From: Proluteimonas flavola
GTDB taxonomy: Bacteria > Pseudomonadota > Gammaproteobacteria > Xanthomonadales > Xanthomonadaceae
Assembly (NCBI RefSeq): GCF_021191705.1
Contig: NZ_JAIWPU010000045.1
Coordinates: 1 to 62,378, forward strand
DNA: 62,378 nucleotides
Direction of reading: 5' to 3'
A program made the translations under genes and the position numbers. The notes under the pieces were generated by a model, which had not been told where the DNA came from, made no database searches, and worked only from the letters and a program-made list of their open reading frames with translations. This document shows, in pieces, positions 40,634 through 51,058 of this stretch (position 1 is the stretch's first letter; each line of letters begins with the position of its first letter).

Positions 40634-41770
40634 TTATGGTTCGCGCCACAGCACGAGCTGCGTGTCGCTTGGCGCGTCTCCCGACCGCTGCTCGAGCGAT
40701 GACACGGTCACGCCGAGCAGGCGTACCCCTTTCTCGAAGGGAAACACCGTCGCCAGCAATGCGTTGGCCCATTGCTCAAGCTCCGCAGCGTTCCGCAGCG
40801 CCGCCGGCAGCGTGCGCGCCCGGGTGATCTGTCGAAAATCGGCGTACTTCACCTTCAGGGTGACCGTCCGCCCCGTCAGATCCTTCGCCTCGCAGTGCCG
40901 CCAGACCTTCTCCGCAAGCGCCTTGATCTCCGCTGTCGCGGGCGCGATGTCGAAGATATCGTCGGAGAACGTATCCTCCGCGCCGACCGACTTGCGTTCC
41001 CGGCTCGGTTCCACCGCGCGGTGGTCGATGCCGCGTGCGATGCGGTAGTACCAGCCTCCCGACTTGCCGAAGTTCGCTTGCAGGAAACCGAGCGACTTCT
41101 CTCGAAGGTCGGCGCCCGTCGCAATCCCCAGCCGCGCCATCTTCGCGGCGGTCGCCGGGCCGACGCCGTGGAACTTCTTGACCGGCAACTCGGCCACGAA
41201 ACGCGGCCCCATTGCGGGCGTGATGACCGCCTGGCCGTTGGGCTTGTTCAGATCGCTCGCCATCTTGGCCAGAAACTTGTTGTAGCTGATGCCTGCGGAG
41301 GCATTCAGCCCGGTCACGGCCTTGATCCGGTCGCGGATCGTTTGCGCAAGGGTCGTGGCGATCGCGATCCCCTGCTTGTTCTCGGTCACGTCGAGATAGG
41401 CTTCATCGAGCGAGAGGGGCTCGATCAGGTCGGTGTGTTCGGCGAAGACCGTGCGGATCTGCGCGGACACGGCGCGATAGACCTCGAAGCGCGGCTTCAC
41501 GAAGATCAGGTCCGGACAGCGCCGCTTCGCAGTGACCGACGCCATCGCCGAGTGCACGCCGTACTGCCGCGCCTCGTAGCTGGCGGCCGCGACCACGCCA
41601 CGCGCCGCCGAACCGCCGACCGCAACCGGTTTGCCGCGAAGGTCCGGATCATCCCGCTGCTCGACCGACGCGTAGAACGCATCCATGTCCACGTGGATGA
41701 TCTTGCGCACGACATCCACGTCGCCAAAAACGGCGGCTGCTTCGTCGGTTCGTTCCGTCACATCGGACAT
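40634..41770 (-). CDS. dinB: DNA polymerase IV
   Basis: From ATG 41770 the protein has 378 residues. The Y-family palm and catalytic residues are readable: IIHVDMDAFYASVEQRD (about 25-41) and PLSLDEAYLDVT near 125. A thumb helix-hairpin-helix, KKFHGVGPATAAKMARLG, follows, and a little-finger domain closes the protein. It copies damaged DNA with low fidelity. It is divergent from imuA across a 183-base gap holding a LexA-type box. An open frame extends upstream to 42745 but is a shadow of imuA. GAGAGAGG precedes the start. Confidence 0.92.
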   Translation of the reverse strand: MSDVTERTDEAAAVFGDVDVVRKIIHVDMDAFYASVEQRDDPDLRGKPVAVGGSAARGVVAAASYEARQYGVHSAMASVTAKRRCPDLIFVKPRFEVYRAVSAQIRTVFAEHTDLIEPLSLDEAYLDVTENKQGIAIATTLAQTIRDRIKAVTGLNASAGISYNKFLAKMASDLNKPNGQAVITPAMGPRFVAELPVKKFHGVGPATAAKMARLGIATGADLREKSLGFLQANFGKSGGWYYRIARGIDHRAVEPSRERKSVGAEDTFSDDIFDIAPATAEIKALAEKVWRHCEAKDLTGRTVTLKVKYADFRQITRARTLPAALRNAAELEQWANALLATVFPFEKGVRLLGVTVSSLEQRSGDAPSDTQLVLWREP

Positions 41771-41890
41771 CGGCCTCTCTCGGCCTACGCCTAAGCGCTC
41801 TGCCCAAACACGGTCATCCCGCTCACGTTTTCTTGTGCCGGCTCGTTGTGGGGGGCCCAAGCGACTCAGATTGACTCTTTTCCTATCGAG

Positions 41891-41905
41891 GAACAAATAA
41901 CGAAC
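41891..41905 (+). promoter_or_regulatory. Alphaproteobacterial-type LexA box upstream of imuA
   Basis: The direct repeat GAAC-AAATAAC-GAAC matches the alphaproteobacterial LexA operator GAAC-N7-GAAC (reverse complement GTTC-N7-GTTC). It overlaps the -10 region of a possible promoter whose -35 is TTGACT (41871-41876), 49 bases before the imuA start. Gammaproteobacterial LexA boxes are different (CTG-N10-CAG type), so the site points to the cassette's origin. Confidence 0.8.
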
Positions 41906-41953
41906 ATAGAGACGCAAGCCGCCATTGCATAGACCCAGGAGCCACCAATCGGA

Positions 41954-42715
41954 ATGCCGCACAGCCCCGTCAATCCAGCCATCGCGGCGCTTCGAGCGCG
42001 CATCGCGCATCTCGAAGGCGCCGGCGGCCGCGCGCGCAAGGCGCTGCCCTTCGGGATCGCCGCGATCGACAGCCGGTTGCCGGGCGGCGGGTTGGCGCTC
42101 GGGTGTCTGCACGAGGTGGCCGGCGGGGGAAACGGCGCGATCGACGGGGCGGCCGCTGCGCATTTCGCGGCCGGGATCGCGGCGCGAACGCGGGGTCGCG
42201 TGCTCTGGTGCGTCACCCGCCAGGATCTCTTCGCACCGGCCCTTCGGCAATCCGGCCTGGATGCCGATCGCGTCGTGTATGTCGAAACCGGCGACGAGAA
42301 GAGTCTCTTGGCCTGCATGGAGGAAGGCTTGCGCCATGGCGGGCTTGGAACCGTTGTCGCGGAGGTCGCGCGCCTGTCCATGACCGCCTCGCGGCGGCTC
42401 CAACTCGCCGCCGAAGGAACGGGCTCGGTCGCCATCGCGCTGCGGCGCTGGCGCCGCCAGGCCGAGGCGGCCGATTTCGGCCAGCCCACGGCGGCCGTCA
42501 CGCGCTGGCGTGTCTCGGCGCTGCCGTCCCGGCCGTTTCCGGTGCCCGGCGTCGATCGTCCGCGCTGGCTGGTGGAGCTGATCCGCGCGCGGGCCGGGGA
42601 AAGTCTCGATATCGAAGTGGAGGCGTGTGATGGCTCGGGTCATCTCGGTCTTCCTGCCGACATGGCCGACCGATCGGCTGCGGCGGGTGGCCGGCGACGC
42701 AGCGCCTCCGGCTGA
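41954..42715 (+). CDS. imuA: ImuA-like protein of the mutasome
   Basis: The 253-residue protein resembles ImuA (RecA/SulA-like fold): KALPFGIAAIDSRLPGGGLA, a block near residues 35-55 corresponding to the RecA-like N-terminus, then GRVLWCVTRQDLFAPAL. ImuA works with ImuB and DnaE2 in SOS-induced mutagenesis and may interact with RecA. Its end overlaps the ImuB start by 86 bases. It lies 49 bases after a LexA box. The tail beyond residue 225 is low-complexity and out of frame with the real ImuB coding sequence. Confidence 0.85.
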   Translation: MPHSPVNPAIAALRARIAHLEGAGGRARKALPFGIAAIDSRLPGGGLALGCLHEVAGGGNGAIDGAAAAHFAAGIAARTRGRVLWCVTRQDLFAPALRQSGLDADRVVYVETGDEKSLLACMEEGLRHGGLGTVVAEVARLSMTASRRLQLAAEGTGSVAIALRRWRRQAEAADFGQPTAAVTRWRVSALPSRPFPVPGVDRPRWLVELIRARAGESLDIEVEACDGSGHLGLPADMADRSAAAGGRRRSASG

Positions 42716-44153
42716 GACGCCGCTGGTCATGGCCGGACGGGACAAGAACAGGCGGGTGGTGACGGCTGCGGATGCCGCCGCTCAGGCCGCGGGGCTGCGC
42801 GGCGGCATGCCGCTGACCAAGGCACAGGTCCTGGTGCCGGGTCTCGTCGTCGAGAACGCCGACGAACAGGCCGACGCCGAGAGCCTGGAACGGCTTGCCC
42901 TCTGGGTGCTCGAGCGCTTCAGCCCCATCGTGGCGGTCGATCTGCCGGACGGTCTCGTCATCGAATCGACCGGCGCCGACCATCTCCACGGTGGGGAGGC
43001 CGCCATGCTCGACGCGCTGCTCGGCCGCCTGGTCATGTCCGGGGTCTCAGCGCGCGCGGCCATCGCCGACACGCGGGGGGCGGCGCATGCCCTGGCGCGC
43101 TACGCCGCGGCGCCGACCTTCATCGCGCCAACGGGACATGAGCCGAACGTCATCGAGCCGTTGCCGCTGGAGGCGCTGCGTCTGCCCACGTCGGTGACGA
43201 CCGGGCTGCGCACGCTCGGCTTCTCGACCATCGGCGATATCGTCAGGCAGCCGCGCGCGCCGCTCGCCCTGCGCTTCGGTCCCGAACTCGGTCGCCGTCT
43301 CAACCAGGCATTCGGCGAGATCGCCGAACCGATCGAGCCGCTGCGGCCCGCTGAACTGATCGAAATGCGCCGCCCCTTCGCCGAGCCGATCGGCGCGGCC
43401 GAGACCATCGCGCGCCACATCGGCAAGCTGGTGCCACCCCTGTGCGCCGAACTCGAACGGCGCGGCCTCGGCGCGCGGCGTCTCGATCTGCTGTGCCATC
43501 GCGTCGACAACCGCATCGAGGCCGTGCGCGTCGGCATGGCGACCCCGGTGAGGGACGTGACGCGCCTGACCCGGCTTCTCTGCGACAAGATCGAAACGAT
43601 CGCGCCCGGCTTCGGCATCGAACTCATGACGCTCACCGCGACCATCGCCGAGCCGTTGAAAGAACGCCAGTCCGCCCACAGCCTGCTCGAAGACGCCCTG
43701 CCGGACATCTCGGACTTGATCGACGTGCTCGCGAACCGCGTCGGGGAGCGGGCCATCTACCGCTTCGCGCCGGTCGCGAGCGATGTGCCCGAACGCTCGG
43801 TCTGCCGCATCCCGGCGCTCGCGCCCGAGACCGGCGCCGGTTGGCCGGACCACTGGCCACGACCGACCCGGCTCCTGCCGCGGGCCGAGCCCATCGAGAC
43901 CATGGCCCTGCTGCCCGACCATCCGCCCGTGTGGATCGTCTGGCGCGGCATCCGCCGCCGCGTCCTGCGCGCAGACGGTCCCGAGCGTGTCTTCGGCGAA
44001 TGGTGGCGTGCCGATGCGGAGCTGATCGCGGTGCGTGACTACTTCCGCATCGAGGACGACGCCGGCGAGCGCTTCTGGATCTACCGCGCGGGGGATGGCG
44101 AGAACGCCGAGACCGGCTCCCATCGCTGGTTCCTGCACGGGATCTTCGGATGA
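42630..44153 (+). CDS. imuB: ImuB, catalytically inactive Y-family polymerase
   Basis: From ATG 42630 (GGAGG about 7 bases upstream; GTG three bases earlier is possible) the protein has 507 residues. It starts [20 protein letters not shown] and has the ImuB core [20 protein letters not shown] and [21 protein letters not shown]-family catalytic carboxylates are not in the usual places, consistent with ImuB being a scaffold that recruits DnaE2 to the beta clamp. Its end overlaps dnaE2 by 4 bases. The sequence style resembles alphaproteobacterial ImuB. Confidence 0.88.
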   Translation: MARVISVFLPTWPTDRLRRVAGDAAPPAETPLVMAGRDKNRRVVTAADAAAQAAGLRGGMPLTKAQVLVPGLVVENADEQADAESLERLALWVLERFSPIVAVDLPDGLVIESTGADHLHGGEAAMLDALLGRLVMSGVSARAAIADTRGAAHALARYAAAPTFIAPTGHEPNVIEPLPLEALRLPTSVTTGLRTLGFSTIGDIVRQPRAPLALRFGPELGRRLNQAFGEIAEPIEPLRPAELIEMRRPFAEPIGAAETIARHIGKLVPPLCAELERRGLGARRLDLLCHRVDNRIEAVRVGMATPVRDVTRLTRLLCDKIETIAPGFGIELMTLTATIAEPLKERQSAHSLLEDALPDISDLIDVLANRVGERAIYRFAPVASDVPERSVCRIPALAPETGAGWPDHWPRPTRLLPRAEPIETMALLPDHPPVWIVWRGIRRRVLRADGPERVFGEWWRADAELIAVRDYFRIEDDAGERFWIYRAGDGENAETGSHRWFLHGIFG

Positions 44154-47100
44154 GCGGGCCGCGCTACGCCGAGCTTCAGGTAACGACCGACTTCTCGTTC
44201 CTGCGCGGCGCGTCCTCGGCCGAGGCGCTGTTTGCGACGGCCGCGCTGATGGGGATCGAAGCGGTGGGCGTGGTCGATCGCAATTCGCTGGCCGGGATCG
44301 TCCGGGCCTATGAGGCTGCGAAAACGACCGGCGTGCGCCTCGTCGTCGGATGCCGTCTCGACCTTGCCTGCGGCATGTCGGTGCTCGTCTACCCCACCGA
44401 TCGCCCGGCCTATGCCCGCCTCTGCCGGCTGCTGACACTCGGCAAGGCGCGCGCCGGCAAGGGCAAGTGCGACCTCGGCTGGGATGACGTCGTCGCCTAC
44501 GGCGAGGGACTGCTGGCCGTGCTGCTGCCGGACCTCGCCGACGCGCAATGCGGCTTCTGGCTCCGGCGCATCCGCGACGCCTTCGGCGACCGCGCCTACA
44601 TGGCCCTGTCGCTGCGACGGCGGCCCAACGACCAGATGCGCCTGCACGCGCTATCGAACCTGGCCACCGCCATGCGGGTCCGCACCGTGGTGACCAACGA
44701 CGTGCTCTTCCATACGCCGGACCGGCGGATGCTTCAGGACGTGGTGACCGCCATCCGGCACAACACCACGATCGACGCGCTGGGCTTCCGCCGCGAGCGC
44801 CATGCCGACCGCTATCTCAAGCCCCCGGCCGAGATGCACCGCCTGTTCGAGCGCTATCCCGAAGCACTGGCCCGGTCGCTGGAGATCGCCGAGCGCTGCA
44901 CGTTCGACCTCGGCCAGCTGGCCTATCAGTACCCGGAAGAGCGCGACGATCCGAACCTGACCCCACAGGCAACGCTGGAGAAGTTCACCTGGGAAGGCGC
45001 GGCCGAGCGCTTTCCCGAAGGTCTGCCGGACGAGGTAGCGGCGTCGCTTCGTCACGAGTTGGCGCTGATCGACAAGCTGCGCTACGCGCCGTACTTCCTG
45101 ACCGTCCACAACATCGTGCGCTACGCCCGTTCGCAGGACATCCTGTGCCAGGGACGTGGCTCGGCCGCGAACAGCGCCGTGTGCTTCGTCCTCGGCATCA
45201 CCTCGATCGATCCCTCTCGCAATGACCTTCTCTTCGAGCGCTTCGTTTCAGAGGAACGGCACGAACCCCCGGACATCGACGTCGATTTCGAGCACGAGCG
45301 GCGCGAACAGGTCATCCAGTGGGTCTATGAGACCTACGGCCGGGACCGCGCGGCGCTCTGCTCCACCGTCATCCGCTACCGCACCAAAGGCGCACTGCGC
45401 GACGTGGGCAGAGCAATGGGGCTGCCCGACGACCTGGTCCAGACCCTGTCGGGCCAGATCTGGTCGTGGTCTGAGGAGGGCGTCCGGGACGAGCACGTCA
45501 AGGATCTGAACCTCAACCTCGGGGACCGGCGACTGCGGCTGACCCTCGATCTCGCGCGCCAGCTGATGGGCGCACCCCGGCATCTCTCGCAGCATCCCGG
45601 CGGCTTCGTGCTGACCCAGGACCGGCTGGACGATCTCGTGCCGATCGAGCCCGCGACCATGGCGGATCGCCAGATCATCGAGTGGGACAAGGACGACATC
45701 GACACCCTGCGCTTCATGAAAGTGGACGTGCTGGCGCTCGGGATGCTGACCTGCATGAAGAAGGGGCTCGACCTCCTGGCCGAGCACAAGGGCGCCCATC
45801 TCGACCTGGCGACGATCCCGGCCGAGGATCCCCGCACCTACGCGATGATCCGCCGCGCCGACACGCTGGGAACGTTCCAGATCGAGTCCCGCGCGCAGAT
45901 GTCGATGCTGCCGCGCCTGAAGCCCCGCACCTACTACGATCTGGTAGTGCAGGTCGCCATCGTCCGGCCCGGCCCGATCCAGGGCGACATGGTGCATCCC
46001 TACCTGCGGCGGCGCGAAGGGGTGGAGCCCGTCGATTTCCCGACGCCGGAGCTGGAGAAGGTCCTGGGCAAGACCCTCGGCGTGCCGCTGTTCCAGGAAC
46101 AGGCCATGCGCGTGGCCATCGAGTGCGCCGGCTTCACGCCGGGCGAGGCCGACATGCTCCGCAAGAGCATGGCGACGTTCAAGTTCACCGGCGGCGTCAG
46201 CAAGTTCCGCGACAAGCTGGTCGCCGGCATGGTCGCCAGGGGCTACGCGCAGGACTTCGCCGAGCGCACGTTCCGCCAGCTTGAAGGCTTCGGCTCCTAT
46301 GGCTTCCCGGAGAGCCACGCCGCATCGTTCGCGTTGATCGCCTATGCCAGCGCGTGGCTCAAATGCTGGCACGCCGATGTGTTCTGTGCGGCCCTTCTCA
46401 ACAGCCAGCCGATGGGGTTCTACGCGCCCGCGCAGATCGTGCGCGACGCGCGGGACCACGGCGTCGAGATCCGTCCGCTCTGCGTCAACGCCTCGCGGTG
46501 GGATTGCACGCTGGAGCCGATCGGGGACGAGGGCCGTTTCGCGGTCCGTCTCGGCCTGCGCATGGCCAAGGGTCTCGCCAATGCCCATGCCGCGTCCATC
46601 GTCGCCGCGCGCGCCGACCAGCCCTTCGGGTCCGTGGACGATCTCTGGCGGCGGGCCGGTGTGCCGGTCGCCGCCCTGACCGACATCGCCGAGGCCGATG
46701 GTTTCCGCCCGGCCTTCGGCCTCGCGCGGCGGGATGCCCTATGGGCGATCAAGGGGCTTCGGGACGAGGAACTGCCGCTCTTTGCCGCCGCATCCGAGCG
46801 CCAGGGTCAAACGGTCTCCGAGGTCTCCGAACCTGTCGTCGTCCTCCGGCCGATGACCGCAGGCAGCGAGGTGGTCGAGGATTACGGCCATGTCGGCCTG
46901 TCCCTGCGCAGCCATCCCGTCTCCTTCCTGCGCGCCGACCTGCGTACGCGCCGCATCGTCAGCTGCGACGAGGCCATGGCCGCCCGTGACGGCCGATGGC
47001 TGGAGGCCGCGGGGATCGTGCTCGTTCGCCAAAGGCCCGGTTCCGCCAAAGGCGTCATGTTCATCACGCTCGAAGACGAAACGGGCATCGCCAATCTCGT

Positions 47101-47422
47101 CGTCTGGAAAAAGGTCTTCGAGCAGCACCGCAGGATCGTGCTGTCGTCCGGCATGATCGCCGTCCAGGGCCGCATCCAGCGCGAGGGCGACGTCGTCCAC
47201 CTGGTCGCCCACCGGATCACCGATCTCTCGCGTGAACTCGCCAGCGTCGGCGATCGCGATGTCCCGTTCCCGCTGCCCCATGGGCGCGGCGACGAGGTTC
47301 ACCACGGTGCGTCGACGCCCGACCCGCGCGGCCTGCCGCCCAAGGGCCTGGGCACGCGCGACCTCTACGTCCGTGACCTCCATATCGACGCCATCAAGGT
47401 CAAGACGCGGGATTTCCGATAG
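44150..47422 (+). CDS. dnaE2: Error-prone DNA polymerase DnaE2
   Basis: The 1090-residue C-family polymerase has an N-terminal PHP domain ([20 protein letters not shown]), a palm with [19 protein letters not shown] near residue 373, and a C-terminal OB domain ([20 protein letters not shown]). It lacks the beta-clamp and epsilon-binding features of the replicative DnaE1, as usual for DnaE2. With ImuA and ImuB it performs SOS-induced translesion synthesis. ATGA overlap with imuB indicates an operon; no terminator was identified downstream. Confidence 0.93.
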   Translation: MSGPRYAELQVTTDFSFLRGASSAEALFATAALMGIEAVGVVDRNSLAGIVRAYEAAKTTGVRLVVGCRLDLACGMSVLVYPTDRPAYARLCRLLTLGKARAGKGKCDLGWDDVVAYGEGLLAVLLPDLADAQCGFWLRRIRDAFGDRAYMALSLRRRPNDQMRLHALSNLATAMRVRTVVTNDVLFHTPDRRMLQDVVTAIRHNTTIDALGFRRERHADRYLKPPAEMHRLFERYPEALARSLEIAERCTFDLGQLAYQYPEERDDPNLTPQATLEKFTWEGAAERFPEGLPDEVAASLRHELALIDKLRYAPYFLTVHNIVRYARSQDILCQGRGSAANSAVCFVLGITSIDPSRNDLLFERFVSEERHEPPDIDVDFEHERREQVIQWVYETYGRDRAALCSTVIRYRTKGALRDVGRAMGLPDDLVQTLSGQIWSWSEEGVRDEHVKDLNLNLGDRRLRLTLDLARQLMGAPRHLSQHPGGFVLTQDRLDDLVPIEPATMADRQIIEWDKDDIDTLRFMKVDVLALGMLTCMKKGLDLLAEHKGAHLDLATIPAEDPRTYAMIRRADTLGTFQIESRAQMSMLPRLKPRTYYDLVVQVAIVRPGPIQGDMVHPYLRRREGVEPVDFPTPELEKVLGKTLGVPLFQEQAMRVAIECAGFTPGEADMLRKSMATFKFTGGVSKFRDKLVAGMVARGYAQDFAERTFRQLEGFGSYGFPESHAASFALIAYASAWLKCWHADVFCAALLNSQPMGFYAPAQIVRDARDHGVEIRPLCVNASRWDCTLEPIGDEGRFAVRLGLRMAKGLANAHAASIVAARADQPFGSVDDLWRRAGVPVAALTDIAEADGFRPAFGLARRDALWAIKGLRDEELPLFAAASERQGQTVSEVSEPVVVLRPMTAGSEVVEDYGHVGLSLRSHPVSFLRADLRTRRIVSCDEAMAARDGRWLEAAGIVLVRQRPGSAKGVMFITLEDETGIANLVVWKKVFEQHRRIVLSSGMIAVQGRIQREGDVVHLVAHRITDLSRELASVGDRDVPFPLPHGRGDEVHHGASTPDPRGLPPKGLGTRDLYVRDLHIDAIKVKTRDFR

Positions 47423-47509
47423 CCGCATTGCCCGATCGCGCCGCACCAGATTGATTCTGGCCAGAAGCCCGATCAACATGGTCACAGCGTATTCTGCAGG
47501 GGGAACCGA

Positions 47510-48547
47510 TTGTCGAGCAATACACGCAGCGTGGTGTACGTCGTCGGCGCCGGCCTGTCCGCAGGTCTTGGCTTTCCGACCATTCAAAATCTCCTGCCGC
47601 AGCTGTGGAAGCGCCTCGACAAGAGCACCGCGAGCGATCTCACCAAGGTGGTCCGCTTCCATCATCCCAACTTCGATCCAGCTCGGATCGGCCCATTTCC
47701 GACCATCGAAGAATTGCTTTCGGAGATGAAGGCCAATGCGGACCTGTTCCAGTCCACACGACCCGCAGCGGGTGGGTTCACCAGCGACAAACTGGAAGAT
47801 CGACAATCTCGGCTGCTCTACGCATTGGCAACATGGTTCCACGAACTCAAGAAGGACGCCCTGAGAGCCAAGCACGATTGGCTCGATCACCTGGTGGCGG
47901 CCATGAAGGGGGAACGGGCCGCGATCGTCTCGTTCAACTGGGATCTTGTGCTCGACGAACTCCTGTTCGGCGAAGAACTGGACAAAGCCAGCTACGGCTT
48001 CGATGCGCGCAGCACGGGTGTCCGGCTCATCAAACCCCACGGGTCGCTCAACTGGTACCAGGGCGACACAGCACGCCCCTTGAAGCAGGAAAAGAAGTTC
48101 GCCCTTGGAGGAAAGGGAAATTCGGCAGTCTTCGCGTTTCGTCCAATGCGAGAACCGAAGTCAACGAAAGGGCGGAGGTACATGCCGCTGATCGTTCCAC
48201 CGGTCTATGCGAAACAGTTCGAAGGCCCCGTTTTCCGCAGGCTCTGGCAGGAAACGGTGAGTGTGCTGAGCACGGCGACCGAGGTCCGGTTCCTCGGCTT
48301 CTCCCTCGCGCACGCCGATTTCCACGCGCGGTTCGTGCTGCGCTGCGGGTTCTACAATCAGGTGCATGGCCAATTGAAGAGCGACGGCACACGAGAATGC
48401 CCAACAGGTCCATCAACGGTCGTCGTCGTTGATCCTTCCGCTGAAGCCTATAAGCGGATCCGCGGCGTCGTTGGCTCGGATTGCACCTTCCACCAGCAGA
48501 CGTTGGAAGCCTGGATCGCGAACAGTGGCCTGCCTGCTTCCCGGTAA
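47510..48547 (+). CDS. SIR2-domain protein, probable NAD-consuming defence effector
   Basis: From a TTG at 47510 (GGGGGA upstream) the protein has 345 residues. The SIR2 fold is readable: VVYVVGAGLSAGLGFPT (Rossmann NAD-binding), SFNWDLVLDEL (catalytic Asn region), KPHGSLNWYQG (His), and FLGFSLAHADFHARFVL. Stand-alone bacterial SIR2 proteins of this type deplete NAD during phage infection. It has no obvious partner domain; a nearby TIR protein is encoded on the other strand. No signal peptide. Confidence 0.82.
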   Translation: MSSNTRSVVYVVGAGLSAGLGFPTIQNLLPQLWKRLDKSTASDLTKVVRFHHPNFDPARIGPFPTIEELLSEMKANADLFQSTRPAAGGFTSDKLEDRQSRLLYALATWFHELKKDALRAKHDWLDHLVAAMKGERAAIVSFNWDLVLDELLFGEELDKASYGFDARSTGVRLIKPHGSLNWYQGDTARPLKQEKKFALGGKGNSAVFAFRPMREPKSTKGRRYMPLIVPPVYAKQFEGPVFRRLWQETVSVLSTATEVRFLGFSLAHADFHARFVLRCGFYNQVHGQLKSDGTRECPTGPSTVVVVDPSAEAYKRIRGVVGSDCTFHQQTLEAWIANSGLPASR

Positions 48548-48754
48548 GGAACGGACGAGCACGATGGAGGCAGAGCGCGCGAGCGACTGACCGCCAGCGT
48601 CATCGAAGAAGGATTCAGCATGCCTGCGAATGCAGCGCGACGTGATGCGAGCGGGCTGTCGGCAGGTAGATGGAGTGCTCCGGCAGCGAGGGCCGATCGA
48701 GCCCCGCGACCGGCGGCCAGATGGATTCCCATTTCGGGCTTTTTGTTCCGCTAC

Positions 48755-49054
48755 TCAGTGCACGCGGGCGTGCTCGTCCTCGGCCGCCTGTTCCAGTATC
48801 CGCCGGTAGCCGGTTCTCGTCATCCAGCGAGCACGGGCAAGGTGGCTTTCCCAGCAACGCCGCGTCCGTTCCGTGTCGGTGACCGGATCGCGATGCAGCA
48901 CGATCCGCGCCACCTCGGTCCAGTCGGCACCGTCCGCATCGGCGTCCAGCAGGCGCATGTAGGTCACGAAATGCTGCTCGTCGTAGGGCGTGATGATGTC
49001 GAGCGTCGGTGCTTCGTCGTCAACATCGGGGTCGAGGTCGGGTTTCACTCGCAT
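48755..49054 (-). CDS. DUF2285-like small protein, alphaproteobacterial ICE type
   Basis: The 99-residue acidic protein contains ITPYDEQHFVTYMRLLDADA, then GADWTEVARIVLHRDP and WESHLARARWMTRTGYR. I associate this pattern with DUF2285-type small proteins that are abundant in alphaproteobacterial conjugative elements, next to HTH and ParA genes. Function unknown. It is soluble and acidic. Its presence supports an alphaproteobacterial source for this cargo block. The gap 49055-49328 upstream has no gene I can support. Confidence 0.6.
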   Translation of the reverse strand: MRVKPDLDPDVDDEAPTLDIITPYDEQHFVTYMRLLDADADGADWTEVARIVLHRDPVTDTERTRRCWESHLARARWMTRTGYRRILEQAAEDEHARVH

Positions 49055-49328
49055 GGGCTGGCGCTGCCTCCGTCACAGGAACCATGCGCGCGCATCCGTG
49101 CCGTGTGTCGGCGATCTCGAACATCACTCCGCCGGCAGGCAGCGCGCTCACTGCTCAGTTTTTCACCGTAATCGATAGCGTCCGAAATGTCGCCCCGCTC
49201 GCGCAGTGCGTAATAAGGAAAGCTCGGCGATCATGTCGCCGCCCCCCATGCGCATCGACGAACTGGCATGGCCTCGACAGCCTGGCGGTCAAAGCTGCCG
49301 GGAGCAGGAGCGACCGACGGGAGGGCCG

Positions 49329-50201
49329 TCAGCCTCTCAGCAGATCGACGCGCTCCGCGATGAAATCGGCGATCTCGGCCGGCGAGTGATTGCGGGCGTC
49401 GGCATACCCGTCGTGGCCGAAAATGCCTTCGACCTCGCCATGGTCCATCCGGACGAACATGATCCGGTCGTGCTCGCGCGCGTTGATGATCTCCCGCACG
49501 GCCCTGAACTCGATGCCGCACCAGTCCTTGCGCTGGTAATCGCCACCGGCAAACACCACGACCATCCGCGACCGGTTTCGGTAGATCGCCTGGAGAAACG
49601 TATCGAGCGATGGGCGCGCCAGCTGCGCAGTGTAGTTCCGATCGTAGAAGTACCGGTCTGGACCGAGCAGTCGCTCCAGTTGCTTGGCGACCTGTTCGAC
49701 ATAGTCACGCGCTTCGCCGGGAAAGGACAGCGCAACGTCGAATTGATGATCCGCGAGGTTGATCCGGGGGCCGGCCCGGGCCGCCCAACGAGGCAGCGCG
49801 ATGCCCTTGCGGTTCAACTCGGCCGGAAGGTCGACGTCTTTCACCGCCCAATGGGTGCGATTGAGTTCCCATTTTCCGATCTCCAACTCGAACATCATTT
49901 CTTCGAGCTGCGCGGCGGTGAGGAACACATCGAGCGCGTGCACCTCGTAGTCGATCCGGACGCCTTCCGGACGAACCGTCACGTCCCGGATCAGTCCGAA
50001 GTGTGGATCGAGCTTATGGAAGGCCTCGTAGGCGAAGATGCACGGGAACCGCCGAAGCTGCTCGATCTCTCTTGGTCCCAGGGCGCCGTAAGCCTCTTGG
50101 ATGGCTTCGCTCGTGTATTCCCCCACGCAGCGGCCGCGCTCCTGCACCCAGGGATCCCCATTCCAAGACTCGGGATTAGATGAAACGAATAAGTTGTACA
50201 T
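49329..50201 (-). CDS. TIR-domain protein, probable NAD hydrolase
   Basis: The 290-residue protein ends in a TIR_2-type domain: FDVALSFPGEARDYVEQVAK (about 154-173), VVVFAGGDY, and WCGIEFRAVREI carrying the expected catalytic Glu. The N-terminal 150 residues form a separate domain with no match I recall (EVHALDVFLTAAQLEEMMFE near 90-110). TIR effectors cleave NAD in anti-phage systems such as Thoeris, but the partner genes of those systems are not seen. It is divergent from a damaged region and convergent with nothing. Start 50201. Confidence 0.8.
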   Translation of the reverse strand: MYNLFVSSNPESWNGDPWVQERGRCVGEYTSEAIQEAYGALGPREIEQLRRFPCIFAYEAFHKLDPHFGLIRDVTVRPEGVRIDYEVHALDVFLTAAQLEEMMFELEIGKWELNRTHWAVKDVDLPAELNRKGIALPRWAARAGPRINLADHQFDVALSFPGEARDYVEQVAKQLERLLGPDRYFYDRNYTAQLARPSLDTFLQAIYRNRSRMVVVFAGGDYQRKDWCGIEFRAVREIINAREHDRIMFVRMDHGEVEGIFGHDGYADARNHSPAEIADFIAERVDLLRG

Positions 50202-50412
50202 GTCCGCTCTACGTTACGACTCAGCCGCGTGCATGCCGAAACACTACGCGCCTGCCAGGGCAAAGCATAATCGCGATCGCAGGATGTTCGACGCGACCTG
50301 TTGATCGACGCAACCGTGCCCGAGGTGCGCGTTACGAAGGTGCGCTCACGCCATCGGAAGACGGTGACGGACATCGTCGCCCTCGGTCGCATCGCAGCCC
50401 AAAGGACACCGC

Positions 50413-50897
50413 ATGCTCCCCCATCCTTCCCGTCGTCCGCATCCAATCAACGTTCCGCGAGCCTCGGCCATCGCGATGATCGCGGGGACCGTGCTGGCGG
50501 GGTGTTCGCCCACAGACCAGGCCGCGGCCGACGCCCCCGCGGTGGAAGACGGGGCCACGCAGGACGCATCCACAGCCTGGGGCTGCTGGCGATGGTAGGC
50601 GCCGTGGGCGGGTCGCTCTCGGTCCCGACCGAGCCGCAGGTGTGGGTGGCCGTGGTCTGGCTCACGGTGTTCTCCACCTTCATCGCCTACCTGGTGCCGT
50701 GGCAGCTGCTCAAGATGATGTCCGCAACGCGGATGTCCGCGCTCGTCTACCTGGAGCCGCCGGTGACGCTGCTGTGGGCGGCGTGGATGTTCGGCGATGC
50801 CATCCAGTGGACGACCTATGCGGGCGTCGTGGTCGTCACTCTTGGCATCGTGATCGCGCGGCAGCGCGCGAAGCCCGTGCCCTGCGCGCAGACCTGA
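50413..50897 (+). pseudogene. Fusion scar: lipoprotein start joined to EamA transporter end
   Basis: From ATG 50413 the frame encodes a lipoprotein signal (IAMIAGTVLAGCSPTDQAAA) that is cut at about residue 50. From about 50575, in the +1 frame, the sequence encodes the last 100 residues of an EamA-type DMT transporter: LGLLAMVGAVGGSLSVP, FSTFIAYLVPWQLLKMM and YAGVVVVTLGIVIAR. Neither part is complete and the frames do not match, so an old deletion or insertion-excision has joined two genes. The joint lies near 50565-50580. Confidence 0.7.
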
Positions 50898-51058
50898 CGC
50901 CCAGGTGCGCGCCGCCCAAGCAGACCGCGGCGCCGGCTAGACCCCCAGGGGGTGGCGAGTTAAGAAGGCGAGAACGTGTTGCTGATCCCCCTGCAATCAC
51001 CCACGTCGCCGAAAGCTGTTCGGGCAACCGCAACAGACCGCTGTTACCACGAGCCGAA

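Noticed and set aside
41771..42745. N-terminal extension of DinB to 703 residues
   Set aside because: It is antisense to imuA with arginine/proline-rich low-complexity sequence; DinB family proteins begin shortly before the HVDMDAFY motif.
48615..48857. Minus-strand frame overlapping the end of the DUF2285-like gene
   Set aside because: Overlaps a better-supported gene in another frame and has no recognised motif.
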